The translations under genes and the position numbers were made by a program. Under the pieces are notes generated by a model, which searched no databases, had not been told where the DNA came from, and was given only the letters and a program-made list of their open reading frames with translations. From the NCBI GenBank assembly GCA_012184525.1, contig WOFQ01000016.1, positions 496,001 to 560,000 on the forward strand: a DNA stretch of 64,000 bases. Direction: 5' to 3'. Of this stretch, positions 22,746 through 35,800 are shown piece after piece; the first letter of the stretch is position 1; the number at the start of each line of letters is the position of its first letter. This DNA comes from Xenoacremonium recifei. Lineage: Eukaryota > Ascomycota > Sordariomycetes > Hypocreales > Nectriaceae.

Positions 22746-24223
22746 TTTCCATCATGATCATATGAGTCGGTGTCCATGGTCATGGTGCCAGGTCGGGCTC
22801 GTGGAAGAAGGACGGGATCGATCGTTTCGTACGGGAAAGCCGTTCAATTCGAAAGTGTAGGTCGGATCGGTCATGAAGACTCCTAGGAGGTCAGGGGACG
22901 GAAAACAAAGTGTCAAAGGGAGGAAACGAAACCTCAGGGCCCAACAGAACAATAAAAACAAGCTAGAGGTCAAAACGAAGGCAGCCGCATTTCTGCGAGA
23001 GGAAAGGCGCCCAAAGGGAAGGGAAGTCCTTCGGCATGAGGGGCTCAATTGATCATATGGTCTGTCGACCAAGGGGACTCAAATGGGAGGGGATCAAAGA
23101 ATACCTAATGAAAGGTAATCCAACGACCAGGAACCGTCGATCACATGACCAATCAGCTGACGGACAAGACAGCTGACGCGCCCATCTGTCAACCCAGACC
23201 TTGTAATTAACAAGAAATTTAATCATCAAGGTGTGGAAAGAGAGTTATATCAGTAGTAATGGGGTCACAGGCCGCGTTGCTATATACCCCTCTAGCCAGC
23301 CATGACTAACTCAAGCCACGCCGATACCCACCACCCATCATGCCAACGGGTAAAGGCGGAGCGCCACACCATCACGGTTCTGGTCAGCAGCATTAAAAAC
23401 CCTACGATTGGTTCAGCCCGCGCACAAGCCACAGGGGCAGCAAACGGCTACGATGCACGGCTTTTCGTCTTGACGGTGGAGAATTGTGTGCTTTGCCTGT
23501 CTACGTAGCGCTTTACGAAGCGTTACGAAGCACCCAACTACCGTAACAAATCCTGGCTTTTCATGTCATCATCGCCGCGCAAAATGGCACATGCGCATCC
23601 TTTGCGACTCAAACCGCCCAGCCAGGCACCGAAGATCCCCCATGAGTCAGGCGCGGACGTGCCCAAAACTCGCCCGAGTCTCAGCCGGGGGGCCAGTTTA
23701 CCGTCGTACGATACGCACCGCCACAGTGGCATTTTAGGTTACCGTCACAGGCAGGAAGGAGCTCCTCCCCTTTGGATTCCGGCGGCGGTGGGGGGGGGGT
23801 GAAGGTGTGCTATCAGGCACAGGACACTGTTCTCGGTTCGGTTCGCGCGAGCTCCGCGACATACGACTCTGGGCTGTTTGTTTGGCTGGCTGTTGGGGGC
23901 GGCAGTCAGGGCTGGTGGGGGAGTGTGGCGTGGACCGAGTGGGGAGTCCCTTTCTGCCAGTTCCCGTTCCAGTTCCAGTTCCAGTTCCGTCGGGTCGGAT
24001 GGGTGCGTCCAGCCCAGGCCCAAGAGGAGCGATTGTTGTAAGTCAGGCAGCCCAGCCCAGCCCAGGGCAATAAAAGGGTTGGCGCCTGCCCTTCCACCTA
24101 CGACCACCTTAACTTAATAATTAGACTACTGATCGTCTTGACCTGTCTGGAGTCCAGCCTTGCAGCTTTCCTCTCTCAACCACAGCCCTCTCTCCCAGTT
24201 GTTCCTCGCAGCTCACAGCCATC
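22746..24223. other. Intergenic; no gene recognised
   Basis: Short reading frames exist on both strands (for example 22758-23072 minus and 23302-23508 plus), but none has a family signature. A run of seven or more G near 23790 and a tract of GTTCCA repeats (about 23963-23990) are simple-sequence features. The last 80 bases before 24224 are C/T-rich, like a fungal 5' UTR. Confidence 0.4.
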
Positions 24224-24463
24224 ATGTCTCCCACATACACCATGTCCGCGCACCTCTGCCGCCAAATCTACATCTCCTGGCGCCAAACCCGCAACCCAGG
24301 CAGCGCCGCAACAGACAACCACCACACCGACCTCTCAACCTCGCCGCCGACTTCATCTGCTCCCTCTTTCATGCGCCAGACTTCGCGCTCGCCCAGTCCT
24401 CCGGCGTCCAGCACCCGCTCCAGCGGAAGACGGCCTTCGTCTGCGGGATCCGACTACCGCTGA
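24224..24463 (+). CDS. Possible small protein of unknown function (79 aa)
   Basis: An ATG in good context (ATCATG) follows a C/T-rich leader typical of fungal 5' UTRs. It opens a 79-codon frame (MSPTYTMSAHLCRQIYISWR...) ending GSDYR. Third positions are mostly C or G, like the proven genes of this window. The second half is Ser/Pro/Arg-rich and probably disordered. I see no signal peptide, membrane segment or known domain and cannot name it. It could be a real lineage-specific gene, the first exon of a spliced gene, or chance. Confidence 0.4.
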   Translation: MSPTYTMSAHLCRQIYISWRQTRNPGSAATDNHHTDLSTSPPTSSAPSFMRQTSRSPSPPASSTRSSGRRPSSAGSDYR

Positions 24464-25869
24464 GCCACGCACGGCACGAGACAATACAGAGTCTAAGAAA
24501 GAGAATGCCTGAGGAACAAATAATTTGAAAACGGTTCGGGAAACTATACCTCTGCGAGACTCGAAGGGGGTTCTGCTTTGTTTGGGAATTTCGGCATACA
24601 TGCATGGATCGGATATGGGACACGGCGAACAACAAGCTTTCACTTTTTTCTTTTTTCTTTTTACCTTCGAAACCCTCACCGGCATCCCACACAACACACC
24701 TACAGCCTTATCACACAATCGGGAGGAAAAAGAAACTTGGAACGCGGCTGGAGATGCCCGCCCGCCGCTCCCAGGACATGTCCGCTTCCACCGCCACCCA
24801 CCAGGCTGTCCGCTATAATTAGGTGCAGCCAGGTTGTCGGCCGTTTAACGATTAGCATGAGATACCCAGAATTAATAAAACACACATTTGAATAACATCT
24901 CGACCACCAAGTAGCCTCGTACAGGAGTGTACAGACGTTGAAAACCCTCGTACTCGTGATCTCAACGCCCAACAGATTCAACCCCTCGCAGACAGATTCC
25001 CATCCCAAGATCCCATCCGTCTCCAGAATCACAAAGGCCCCACCCCGTTCCATGCACATCGCCTGACCATCACTCCATGGCCAACGCCCCGCCGGCGCAC
25101 TCCGACCGACTGCCGCCGCTTCTTCTGCTGCGGGCGGGCCGTGTACTGCGTATCAGTTCCGAGCGAGCAAGGCGTGGCTGTGGCTGGTGCTGTGGCTCAG
25201 CTGCTCCCCTTCGATCAGATTAGATTAGATCGCCGCTGTTCACGTCACACGTCACCGCCCAACCGACGGATGCTACCCCCCCTCTTCGCGTCCACCTTCC
25301 CCGCCCTCGTGAACCGAACCGGTCCCCGTCGTCATCGTCCCATCGGCTCGCGAACCTGCCGGCTGAAATCCCCTCAGCCGTGACGTGTTGAGCGTGGGAT
25401 ATGACATGGTAGCAGCGGGGATCAACTGCTTAGCACGTTGCACCATTGGAATTCATCTGCAAAGGACATAACATTGACATCGTTTCATCGTTCCGCTAGA
25501 GAGTTGATCGCTCCATCGTCGTCTCATCCCGTTCCATCGGTACACTGCGCGCTGCGCTACAGCCACGAGGTATTCCCCATCGTGTTGCTTTCCCCTTCCC
25601 GTTTTCGTTTTCTTGTTTCCTTGTCCGTATTGTCTTCCGTCGGCCGTATATCCTTGTCCACACATCTAGTCCAGCCCCGGTGCCTCCTTCAAGTCCCCAT
25701 CGTTGCCTCACCGTGTCCAACGAGCAAGAATGAGTGTTGCCGGGATCCTGTCACTTAACCTCCTCTATGTATCCGTGTCATCAATGTTGAATATCCGTCC
25801 GGTCTGAACTGCGTCCTCGCCCGTTTCTGAGCGAAGTTTGTAACATGCATGCATGTATATGGCCTGCAT
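24464..25869. other. Intergenic between the small ORF and the 3' end of PSD2
   Basis: No protein-like frame is seen. The right part (about 25.4-25.87 kb) is likely the 3' UTR of the minus-strand PSD2 gene. The left part could be the 3' UTR of the preceding small ORF. Confidence 0.4.
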
Positions 25870-28800
25870 CTACATCGCCGAGGCCGCCATCGTGTTGACC
25901 GTCGGCTTGCTTGTTGGGCGCGGCGGGAGATCGTCGCCGCTGCCGTCGGGCGATTCCTGCAATGCCACATTGCCCTGGATTCGTCGCTTGGCGTCGCGCT
26001 TCTCCGCCTCAGTGATATCCTGCTCGTCCTTGCGCATGTCTGGTGCCCATTGGGGCTCGTCAGGCGAGTGTCCAACTGACATGCCCACGCGGATCTACAG
26101 GGTCCTCTCGTTAGTCAAATTGGTCTTTCATAGTGCCGCATCTTCCCCGGAACCTCGACCCCGGATCCTAGATCCGAGTCTAAAAAACAGTCCACCGTGA
26201 CAGGTCCATATCACAAGTGTTCGGTCCGATCCATCTCGGGTGTCATGACGTATCTTCATGATAGGGAGTAGACTCACCAAAGTCTCGAGCGCCGTGCTCG
26301 CGTTGTCAACAAGATCGTCGTCAAAACGCATCTTGCCCGGTTCAAACAACAGCAGAATCGTACTGCCGCCAAACTTGAAATAGCCCAGCTCCTCGGCCCG
26401 CTTTACTTGCTCGCCCTCCCTGCGCGTAATCACGGTGCTGCCGACCATCATGGCACCAACGCACACGACCATGACACGGCCGTGTTCGACACTGTCGATG
26501 GGCACAAGCACCCGCACGTTCTCGCCGTAGACATCCAGCGCGGACCGGATCGCCATCGGGTTGACAGTGTAATACTCGCCCTCAATTGTCTTGGGCTTGC
26601 CCATGACACCGTCCACAGGGATATGGAAGCGGTGGTAGTCCTGAGGTGCCAGGCGGAAGATACCCAAAGCACCACCTTCGAACTTGGCGACGTCCTCTGG
26701 GTACGCGTCGCCGAGCAGCCGCTTCATGTTGAACTCACGGCCCTTGACCCAGATCTTGGTCGCCTGGGTGAGATGGTTAAAGACGACACTACGACAATCG
26801 GCTGGCGAGACGATAATGCGCGGGTTATCCGGAGCTGAGCAGGGACGAGCACCGGGCTTCAGAGCGCGGTAGAAGAACTCATTGAAGTTCTTGAACTCTT
26901 CCAGGGGCAAAAGCACCTCGTCCATATTCAGACCATGGAAGTCGACGAACTTTTCAATCTCCTCCTTGGAAGCAGGGTCATCAAACTTGCGACCCTGCTT
27001 GATACTGAGGCTCTTGAGAAGCTTTCGGACTATATATTTTGTCAGTCATAAAAATCATGTGTGGCTCTGGTCATGTAACTCACTTCGCTTGTTCTCCATA
27101 TCTCTCGACTTGAGACCCTTGTACAACAGCCGGATGCCAAGCCTCACGTAGACGCTCATCTTCTCCTCGTTGATTTGGCCGGTCAATCGATCCTGCACGA
27201 GGATGTTTGCCGAATTGGCTCCCAGCTTGTAACCACCGTAGGAGATCTTGGTGATAACCTTGGAGTACCACTTGCGCTGGGCCTGGCTTGCCGTCACGAA
27301 GCCACCCATAAGCACGCTGTTGACCTGGCGCCAGTCCTGGCTCGCACAAGTTGCAATGTGCGTGATGATGTCGGCATCCTTGCGTTTGTTGAGTCTCGGC
27401 TGATGGCAGATCGGGCACTCGCGAATCTCAACAACGTGCTCCTCGCCGTCGTTGTCCATGGGGTCAGCACCCTCCTCGCCCGGCGTGTTCAACTCGGGCA
27501 TGTTGATGGTTGATGTCGACGTCTGCATGGACTCCTCCGTCCCAACCACGCTAGAGCTTTCAGAACTTGAAGGGCCCGTGTCCGTGGCTGTAAGTTTGCT
27601 GGGGACATTGAGGAGATTCTTCATGTCTGGCACCAAACCCTTGACCTTGTCGACCATCGACGGCCCTCGGCTCTTAGCCTCCAGCTGGTCCTCCAGACAG
27701 ATGACGGCCTCATCCATAGTGAGATCCCACGAGTCATCGTTGCTGGCGTCCTTGTGCGGGAAGCGCTGGAAAAAGGTGTCGATGGTCGTCTCGGTGAGCG
27801 TCGAACCCAACGTGTCGAGCATCGTCGTCAGCTCAACTCGGCTAATCTGGCCGCTCTCATCGGCATCGTATTGACGCAACATGGCGCGCCAGAACTGCTG
27901 TCGAAGAGCTGGGTACGGCATGTACTTCGCGCGGAGATATAGCACCGGGTTGTGGCGTGCCTCCCATTTGTCCAAGTTCTTCATCTTCAGGGGGACAGCA
28001 TAGTCGTAAAAGTCAGGATCCTCGGTATCCACTACAACCTCCGTAGTATCGATGCCAGTGTTGGCCAAGGAATCCGCGGGGGCTAGGAGAGCTTTTGCTC
28101 CAGACGAAGGTTGAGGGGTTTCGATGGGAGGCGATGACTGCGACGTGTTACTAGTCGACGACGTAGTCTTAGTCAACGGAGGTCGCATTTTGCTCAAGCT
28201 CTGTGTGGATGACGAGCGTGACATGCCCAGCTTCTTGAATCGCGAGCGAGCCGCGGGTGCTTGTTCAGTGACCTCAGGGGGGTCTCGCAACTCATATAGG
28301 CCCGTCTCGGGGTTTGCCTTGGGTGCCTTGTCGATCAGGTCCTTCAGGGGGAGGCTGCAGGACGCGATGAAGTCGTTGCCGGAGTACTTGTCATGATCGA
28401 TGACGGTAAAGGCAAACGAGTACTGCTGCTCGTGACCCTGGACTTGGAAGAGCATCTTCTCGTTGTATACGGGGTTGAGGTTATGTCGTACACGTCGTGT
28501 TCGGTATGTCTTCTTGCCGAGGGACGTCACCACAAAGGGGTCCATGTCGAAACTGGTGCGGGTCAGGTTGGACTCGGGCGGCAGATCGGTGATCTTGCAG
28601 ATCTCGAGGAAGATAATACCGACGACATCGGAGCCGCCGTTGGTGAAGGCATAGGCGTTCTGGCGGCGTCGTTTCTTCAAGCCCTTGATCCGTAGTCGCC
28701 GTCGACGCTTCTCTGCAGTCTCGGGCTTTGTTGGATCTTCCGGCTCATCCAGGATCTCGTCGTCCAGGTCCTCATCCTCCTCGTCCTCTTCGTCAATGGG

Positions 28801-29768
28801 CTCCTGCGAAATGGGTACAGATCTTGGGATGCTTGAAGAGGTCGTGGTCGGGGCGAGGGTCGGGGTCATGGAGGGAGTAATGTTGCGTGAGCTGCCGATA
28901 GGGACGGTGCCGATGAGGCGGTAGAACTTGTCGAAGACCTGCTGAGCTGGGGCTCCCGGGTTGGTGATGTCGAGCAGGGTGAACTGCAGCTGGACCTCGC
29001 CCGAGACAACGCTCGTCTTCTTGCCGGGCCGTTTGCTCTTGAGTGGGTACCATTTGGGCTCTTGTTCCGTCTTCTCGTTCTGGAAGATCTCCTCGAGGGC
29101 CAGGTCGAACTCGCCGAGGTAGTCTTTGCCGAAGCGATCCTTGTCCCAGCAGATGACGTCAAGCACGAGGTTCTGGACCGAGTTGACGGGGAGCTCTTCT
29201 GTGACGTTCCATTCGGGATTCAGTGTTTTCGGGACGGAGTGGGTGACGGCGCGGTTGTCGCCGAGAGAAAGGACGAGATACTGGAGAGATGCAGAGGTTA
29301 GGAAGCTGTTTCGGCAGAGGAAGGGAGGGAGCAAAGCTTACGGGGTCTGAGGTGCCATTGCGATCCTTTGCAGCGAGATCTCGAGCCTATAAGACAATGT
29401 CGAGTCAGTGAGGAACAATTCAAGGTTGAAGCAGCCGTTAGACTACTGTTGAGATAAATGAGGGCATCGTCGTTGTCGGCAAGGGATTCATGACAGAGGA
29501 CCTTGGGAGAGGAGGTGCCCAGATGGCGGGGTTGTTGCAGCAGCCGCAGAGGGGGGAGCTGCGAGCTGTAAGATGAAAAAAAAAAACATACCTTGAGAAT
29601 TATCACCTTCAGCATCAGGCCGTTGGCGGCGTCGCGCGGCGGGCTTCCATTGTCCTTGTCCATCTTGGAGGCAGATCGCAGCGGGCTGGTGTTTCTGCTG
29701 CTGCGGTTGCTGTGGCTGTGGGTGATGGAGGAGGAAGACTTGAGGCGGGCTGGGATGATGCGCACCAT
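25870..29768 (-). CDS. PSD2: Phosphatidylserine decarboxylase, PSD2 type with two C2 domains (about 1,131 aa)
   Basis: It decarboxylates phosphatidylserine to phosphatidylethanolamine; the PSD2 class acts in Golgi/endosomal membranes. Five exons fit: 29592-29768, 29342-29386, 27084-29280, 26278-27029 and 25870-26094, all phase-consistent. In order, a first C2 domain (LMLKVIILKARDLAAKDRNG through LNPEWN) is followed by an acidic stretch that turns abruptly basic (EEDEEDEDLDDE, then KRRRRLRIKGLKKRRR) and a second C2 domain (FLEICKITDLPPESN...). Next come an EF-hand-like loop (DADESGQISRVEL), a CPIC...H..C zinc-like motif, and the decarboxylase domain from about residue 806. Catalytic features are SPADC, DYHRFHIPVDG and the self-cleavage site GGST at about 1027-1030, whose Ser becomes the pyruvoyl group. 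The exon junction NKR/I/RKLLKSLS matches the family. The short C-terminal exon is the least certain. Confidence 0.95.
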
Positions 29769-32700
29769 GGTGATGACGGAGGGGCTGTACCTCGTGGAGG
29801 TACAGGTAGGTACCGGTACAGACAGCTCACTCAGACTCAGCTAAGGGAATGCCCAGCTTGCTTGCTTGCCACCGTCACCGTCACAGGCTCCAACCAACCA
29901 ACCAGCAGCGCCCAGCTTCCCAGTTTCAGCTGCTTTGTGCCGTGTCTGACGCCTGCTTGGCACGCTGATGCCCTGCGACCCGGCCTGCGCTGTACCTCAC
30001 AAAGTACCTTCTTGGCCGTCCTACGCTCTTTTTTTTTCCAGGCGGTAATCGGGAAGCTTCCGCTGCTGCTGCTGCGTGTATCCGTTCCGCCTTCGATCGT
30101 CGTCTCCCTCTTCCTCGCTGCTCCTCGATATCAACCTCTATTCAAGCAGTCTCAATCCCCGCCTTTGTCTGTCCAGCCCTCAATCTTTGGTTTCCCCCCC
30201 CTTATTCTGCTCGATCGGGGGCTTTGCGATGGATAATGGGGCGGGGTGACGTAGCAGGCGGGCACGGGAATTGCTCGGCGGTCTCGATCGATTGGGTTTC
30301 TTCTCGCGTGTGTGTCGTGTCGTCTTCTCAGCGCCCGCTCTCGACACTAATAATCCAGCTTCCTTTCTGTCGTTCGCTCGTTCGGATAGCCAGGCCGAGG
30401 TTGCGTCGAGGAACGTCTAGTAAGCGGATGTTGTGCCGTCCATCGCCAGCCAGGCTCGAATCGGTGCAGGGCAGGGAACCGGGAACTGGACGCCAGAGCG
30501 TTAGCAGATCGAGACAGTTGGCTGCCCGCTCCCGCCAGGCACCGTAGCAGCAGCCGTAGGGATCTGGACTTCTCAGGTACGGCTCCAGCTAGGGAGGCGG
30601 CCAGCGGAAGCTCCAGGGGGGATCGCGCACTTCTGCCAGCTCCAGGTCCAGCTCAGCTCCACCACACAGCTCTCCAGGGCTCTCTGCACTTCAGCTCTGC
30701 AGCTTCAACAGAGAATCCCTTCTCCTGAAGAACTTCCCACGCTTTCCCCAACGGGCGGGAAATATCCAATGCTGGCACAGGAAGTGCGTGCTGCGTCCGC
30801 TGCAACCCAAGAGCCAAGAAACCAAGACCGGGTGTCCAAGTTCAGGCGAGACCGTCCGATCCGTCGACAGGAATCTGGAGACGGGAGGGCGAGAGGTCGG
30901 ATCGATCGGGACGGGTATCAGTCAAAGGATCGCGGTGCTGGCAGCCAGGGCGAGGCAGCACCCAGCAAGCAGAGATATTTGTCTTATAGGGAGAGAGGGA
31001 GGTGGAGGAGAGGCAGAGGCGAGAGGAAGCGGGAAATGAAAAAAGAGGCCCCGACCTAGACGAGACGTCTTATTCTTATTATTAGCAGCAGCAGCACTTG
31101 CTCTCTCTCCTTGAGGAAGGAAGCTGGAACAGACGGGAACTGGAACTGGCCCCCCATCCCGTCCATCCCATCCCATCCCATCCCAAGAACCTTGACTGAC
31201 CCCAAAAGCGCCGCCTAATATCCATCCATCCATCCAGCCAGTGTCTAAGTTAAGTTGCCTCACCTGTCAGTCCGCCGTTCTGTCTCCTGTTTACCTTCCC
31301 CTTTTTTCTGTTCCCCTTGCCCTCTCACTTCCCAGTCGGATCGCAGCCTCACCGTCTCCCTCGACCTGCTCCATACCTCCAGGTCAGCCATCTCATCTCA
31401 GCAAATCATCTCGTTTGCGACCTTTTTGTCTTCTGCCTCTTCCAGGATGGGGGCTCGGGGCTCTTAAACGGGGCAATTGGCGTTGTTGGCGCTGACGGTC
31501 CAGTGCTGGGCTGGGCTGGCCCCTGTACTCCTCCGTACGCCTCTCCGTATTCAATTCCCAAAAATAATAACACCTCTGTCCCTCCGTCTTATCAACGAAA
31601 CGCCTTGTCTTGCCTGTGTTTCGCAGCCAGGCTTCAGCTGAGGCTGATCGATCGCCCGCCTGCCGTGCCCCCTTTATCTCTGAGACGTTTCTCCTGAACA
31701 TCAACCACCACCACCACAATCACATGAAATGTCTCGCCCAACAGTCTGCCCCCTCCTGCCTCGTCACCGCTCCTTTTCTTGCCGTAGCCTCAGGTGTTTC
31801 TTCTTAGCCCGGCAGCATGCTAAATTAACCTACATGTACAACGCTGAATACAGCCATCTCGGCTCCATAAGACCGTCCGGCGGCCTTCCATTTGTTTCTG
31901 CTGCTAATCACTCTTCTGGCGCGTTGGAATGACACTTGTTGTGCTGGGCCCAACAGGGGGGAGAAACCGTCTCAGCCTCCTCCGCACCAGCAAACTCAAC
32001 CCGGCCAGCACAGGGGATGCTCTCGCTCGCTCAGCTTTCCCCAGACGGAATGCCTCGTGGTGCTTCTAGCCCTGAGAAGAACCCCTCCTTGCACATGTCA
32101 GCGAGAGGCAATTTCTCGTCTCGTTCATGCAAGCCCTCCCCTGTCCCCAACAGATCGCACTGGCATCGCCTGCATCCCGCATTGCATATTCATAACACAT
32201 CTGTATTGACCGCTGATCTCCCCCCTGTCTCCTTGGCCTTCCACTGTGCCCTTCGGTCTGCCTATGACGTGACGAACCTCCCTCCACTCCATCATCACCC
32301 CTCCCTGCGTTCCAGAACCATCCCACCTCCAAACTCCACGATGAACTGGACCATGAGCGGAAGCCGGCACGCTTGGACTCCCAAGTACGTAGCTTGAGCA
32401 CGAGACCGCTAGACATTAATCCCGAAGCACCCGGCTTGTGAGGCCCGGTTATTATTAGTTTCGTTTCACAGGCTATAGTCTGCCGTCTAGGGTAAAGTTA
32501 TAAGATGGATCGGTCCAGATCAGGACTCTTGAACCCAGCGCGGATGAACGAGGTGTTAGTTTGGCTGCAGCTCCCTATTGAACCAATCATGAGAATCAAT
32601 TACAAAACTCCATTGTTCCCCATATCTATAGGTTCCCCTTGCGCTTCGCATTGTCATGCGTTGTAGGATATCATTAATCAAAGCCCGTTTCCCGAGATGT

Positions 32701-32894
32701 CTAAGAACATCTTTCGTGCCATGCCATGAGCCTTGGCTTTTCCATCATCCCGTCATGAACCCCAGCACTAACACCAATAAACGCCATTATACCTTGTTTC
32801 CCGTGATATCTTAGCCCAATAACCAAGCCCGCTCCTTGCTGAAACCCCTCGCGCATTATGTCATTACCATTAGTCCATACAGGCCGTCAAGTCA
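29769..32894. other. 3.1-kb intergenic region upstream of PSD2
   Basis: It holds the presumed PSD2 promoter and 5' UTR next to 29768 and the likely 3' UTR of the regulator gene near 32.5-32.9 kb. Simple repeats include ATCCATCCATCC near 31221 and CCCATCCCATCC near 31155. No open frame has a domain or credible start. No RNA gene is recognised. Confidence 0.45.
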
Positions 32895-35800
32895 TTAACC
32901 TCTCCCGGTACCGTCTCCTGACACCCAAGTCCAACTGGCGCCCTGCTCCAACTTCTCCAGCACACTGACTGCAAATGGAAACAACCTCCCACCACCGAGA
33001 CAGTCCTTCGCCAAAATCTCCCGCCCAACTGCTACGACCCCGTGCGCCTCGTGCCTCCTGGACCAGTTCCGCACATGGCCAGGCTCCATCCTCGCAACCT
33101 GTGAGATCCATTGCTTCGCTGAGTCAAGTGAAGGCGGTTCGTTTTCGTCTTGCCGCTTTCCTGCATGTCCAAAAGCCCAACAAATCAGGACACAAACGTA
33201 AATGCCCCAATAGTCCGAGAGGTTCGTCCAGGAGACCCCCGATTTCACCGAGTCAGATTCAGTATCAAGGTTCGATCCTGATTGTTCCGAGTCCAAGTTC
33301 AAGAATGCCTTCAATCCCCGAGCTGCAAAAATAGTGGCCATTGCTGCGTTTCCGGAACTGCGCCATTGTCTCAACGTGCTCTTGTACGATTTAAAAAGCT
33401 CGTGGTCTAATATTTTCTTGTTGAAAACCCAGCTCTCCCCGGAGACCGCAAGAAGACAGTAAAGAGGAGTGTAATGTAAAGCCAAGTATGCGTTCGCTAC
33501 CCCAGATTCAGGGAAGAGACTGTCGATGCGTGACACCGCCGGTTGAGCTCTGACTGACTGCTCCACCAACTCGACTCGATCAGGGTGCAGGCGGCTTGCC
33601 AGCTCCAATGAGTGCGCCGCAAGCAGGATTGCACTGTCAAAGGTCGGCATCGATGATAATTCCGAAGCATCGAGTACGTCCCAATGCAAGGTACTCAGTG
33701 CCTTCAGAAATCTCGCAGGACGCAACATCCTCCAGGTTTCGCTGTCCGGGGCATCCCAAGCCCCGTTCGTACTTGATGTGAGTGGAATTGGAAGCGTCCT
33801 TGGGGATGAATAGTCAAGTCCTTGGATGTGCGCATAATGCTGTTCGTAGTATCGAGCCACGTGAACGTCGAGTAAGAAGCAAGCGGACAGGAGACGTCGC
33901 CAGGATTCAAATTTGATCCATTCTCTCCAAAGTTGTGGTTGACGGCGGTTATTGGAAACATAGTTGAAAGCCTATGACGAACCTGAGCATGCCGTCTCTA
34001 AAAATAATGGACGTTGATGAAATAAAGAAAGAAGAGGAAAAAGGAAAATAAAAAATGATAAGAAAGATAGTCGAACCAGTCGGGTCCAGAAATAGGGGGT
34101 TAGTATGGGTAGGCAAAATGTCATGCCCATCCAGAGATGAAAACATGGGAGAAGAAGGAAATAAAAATAAAAGTTGTAATCAAAAAGAACTGACCCTTTG
34201 ATATAGCGAAACCGCAGTAGGAGATTGTAGATATGATTCTTTATCCTTGCCGCGGAATCGGGCGTAGTATTCGCACAGGAACACAGCCTGTTCTAGCGGG
34301 ACGGATCTCCGCCCCTGAGCCTGAACGAACTTTGAATTTGTATCAGTTTGAGTTTGCTCCTGAACATACAAGGGTTCAAGGAAACTCACCACCCTAGCCT
34401 TATAGGAGGCATGATTGTACAACTTTTCGCCCCTGACACGGTGCTCCCGCCCATCAAAGTCGCTCGTAGCCACGGCAGCCATAGCACATCGAAGTGTGTC
34501 AATATCGTCCTCTCTGGTCTCCGTGGTGTCTTCAAATGTTGCCTTGTGAATTATGGGAATTAATGCATCAAACTTCTGCCAGTAGACGTCTAGATAGGCT
34601 GGGATGGCTTCGATGTCCTCTTGAGTCAGGGGAGCTGGGATGGGATTTTGAGTTCGCATGTAATCAAACATGGCCAGCTGCTCTTGTCCACAGGCTGTAT
34701 TGTAGCCTCCTTGTCCCGGATGTAACGTTGCAGTAGCCACCATAGTTTCCGAGGGCTGAGCCATGGGCAAGCGTGAGAAGATGCCGTCAAACGCGATATT
34801 GTTCATTCCTTCAAGCTCAACGATGCCGGGGTCTTCGTACGATGGAATTATGCCCAAGGCTTCAGAGAAGTTGGGTTGCGCCAAAGGACCGAAGGGAGGC
34901 GAGTGTATAGGTATGACAGGGCCGACTGGAAGCATCGTTGATGTCGTTGGCATTATTGTGGGAGAATTGTACACGGTTGACCAGTCGGTATTATATATCT
35001 CTGCTCGTTGCTGGCTCGGGCCTGAAGTGTTTGAAGGGGTGTACGGGCTCTCGTCGGATGAGGATGGCCCTCCCGGACTGTCTTGTGAGGGAATGGGAGT
35101 CGATGCATCTCTCATTACAACTTCCATTGGAGCTGAGACTTCTGGCTTAGTGAAGTCTGGGGTATAGTTCTCCGGTGTGGGTGGCTGAATGTCGTGGTCA
35201 AAGTTCTGTCTATTCGTCCGGTAATCTATTGATGATGGTCGGCTCTGCGACTGTTGCGTAGATCGAGGCACAGTTGGCCAGGCTTCTCGAGGCCGGTTCG
35301 CGATCAGGCTAGCTTGAGGTGATGTTTGGCTGTTGTAACCTGAAGGCATGGCGAGCCCTGGACCACGAGGCAGGTTTGGAGGTGCGGGCCCATGCGACGC
35401 ACTTCATCATGTTAGCAAACTTCTGTTTCATCTCGAGCCACGATTCTAGACTCAGGAGTCAGGAGGATTTACTGTCGTGCCTGATGGCGTTCGAGAAGAT
35501 CTTTGCGGTGGAAGGTTTTGTTACACCCTCTGAAGGGACAGTTGAGCCTTGGAGGTTGGTGACTGAGTTTATGGCGCCTGGTTTAAGATATCAGCATCAA
35601 GGTTCTTCTTGCTCTCGAGACGAGGCTGAACTGCAACATACCTCAAGTGCTCTGCCCTGGTGAAAGTCTGGAGACGGTTAACACGAACGATCATCATTAC
35701 TACGTGAAAGACGACCGACCTTGGGACACTCTTCGCAAGAATGCACAGCAAGGCCTTTCTTGGCCTTGCTGGGCCGTCTGGTGACTGGTGTCAACCTCAT

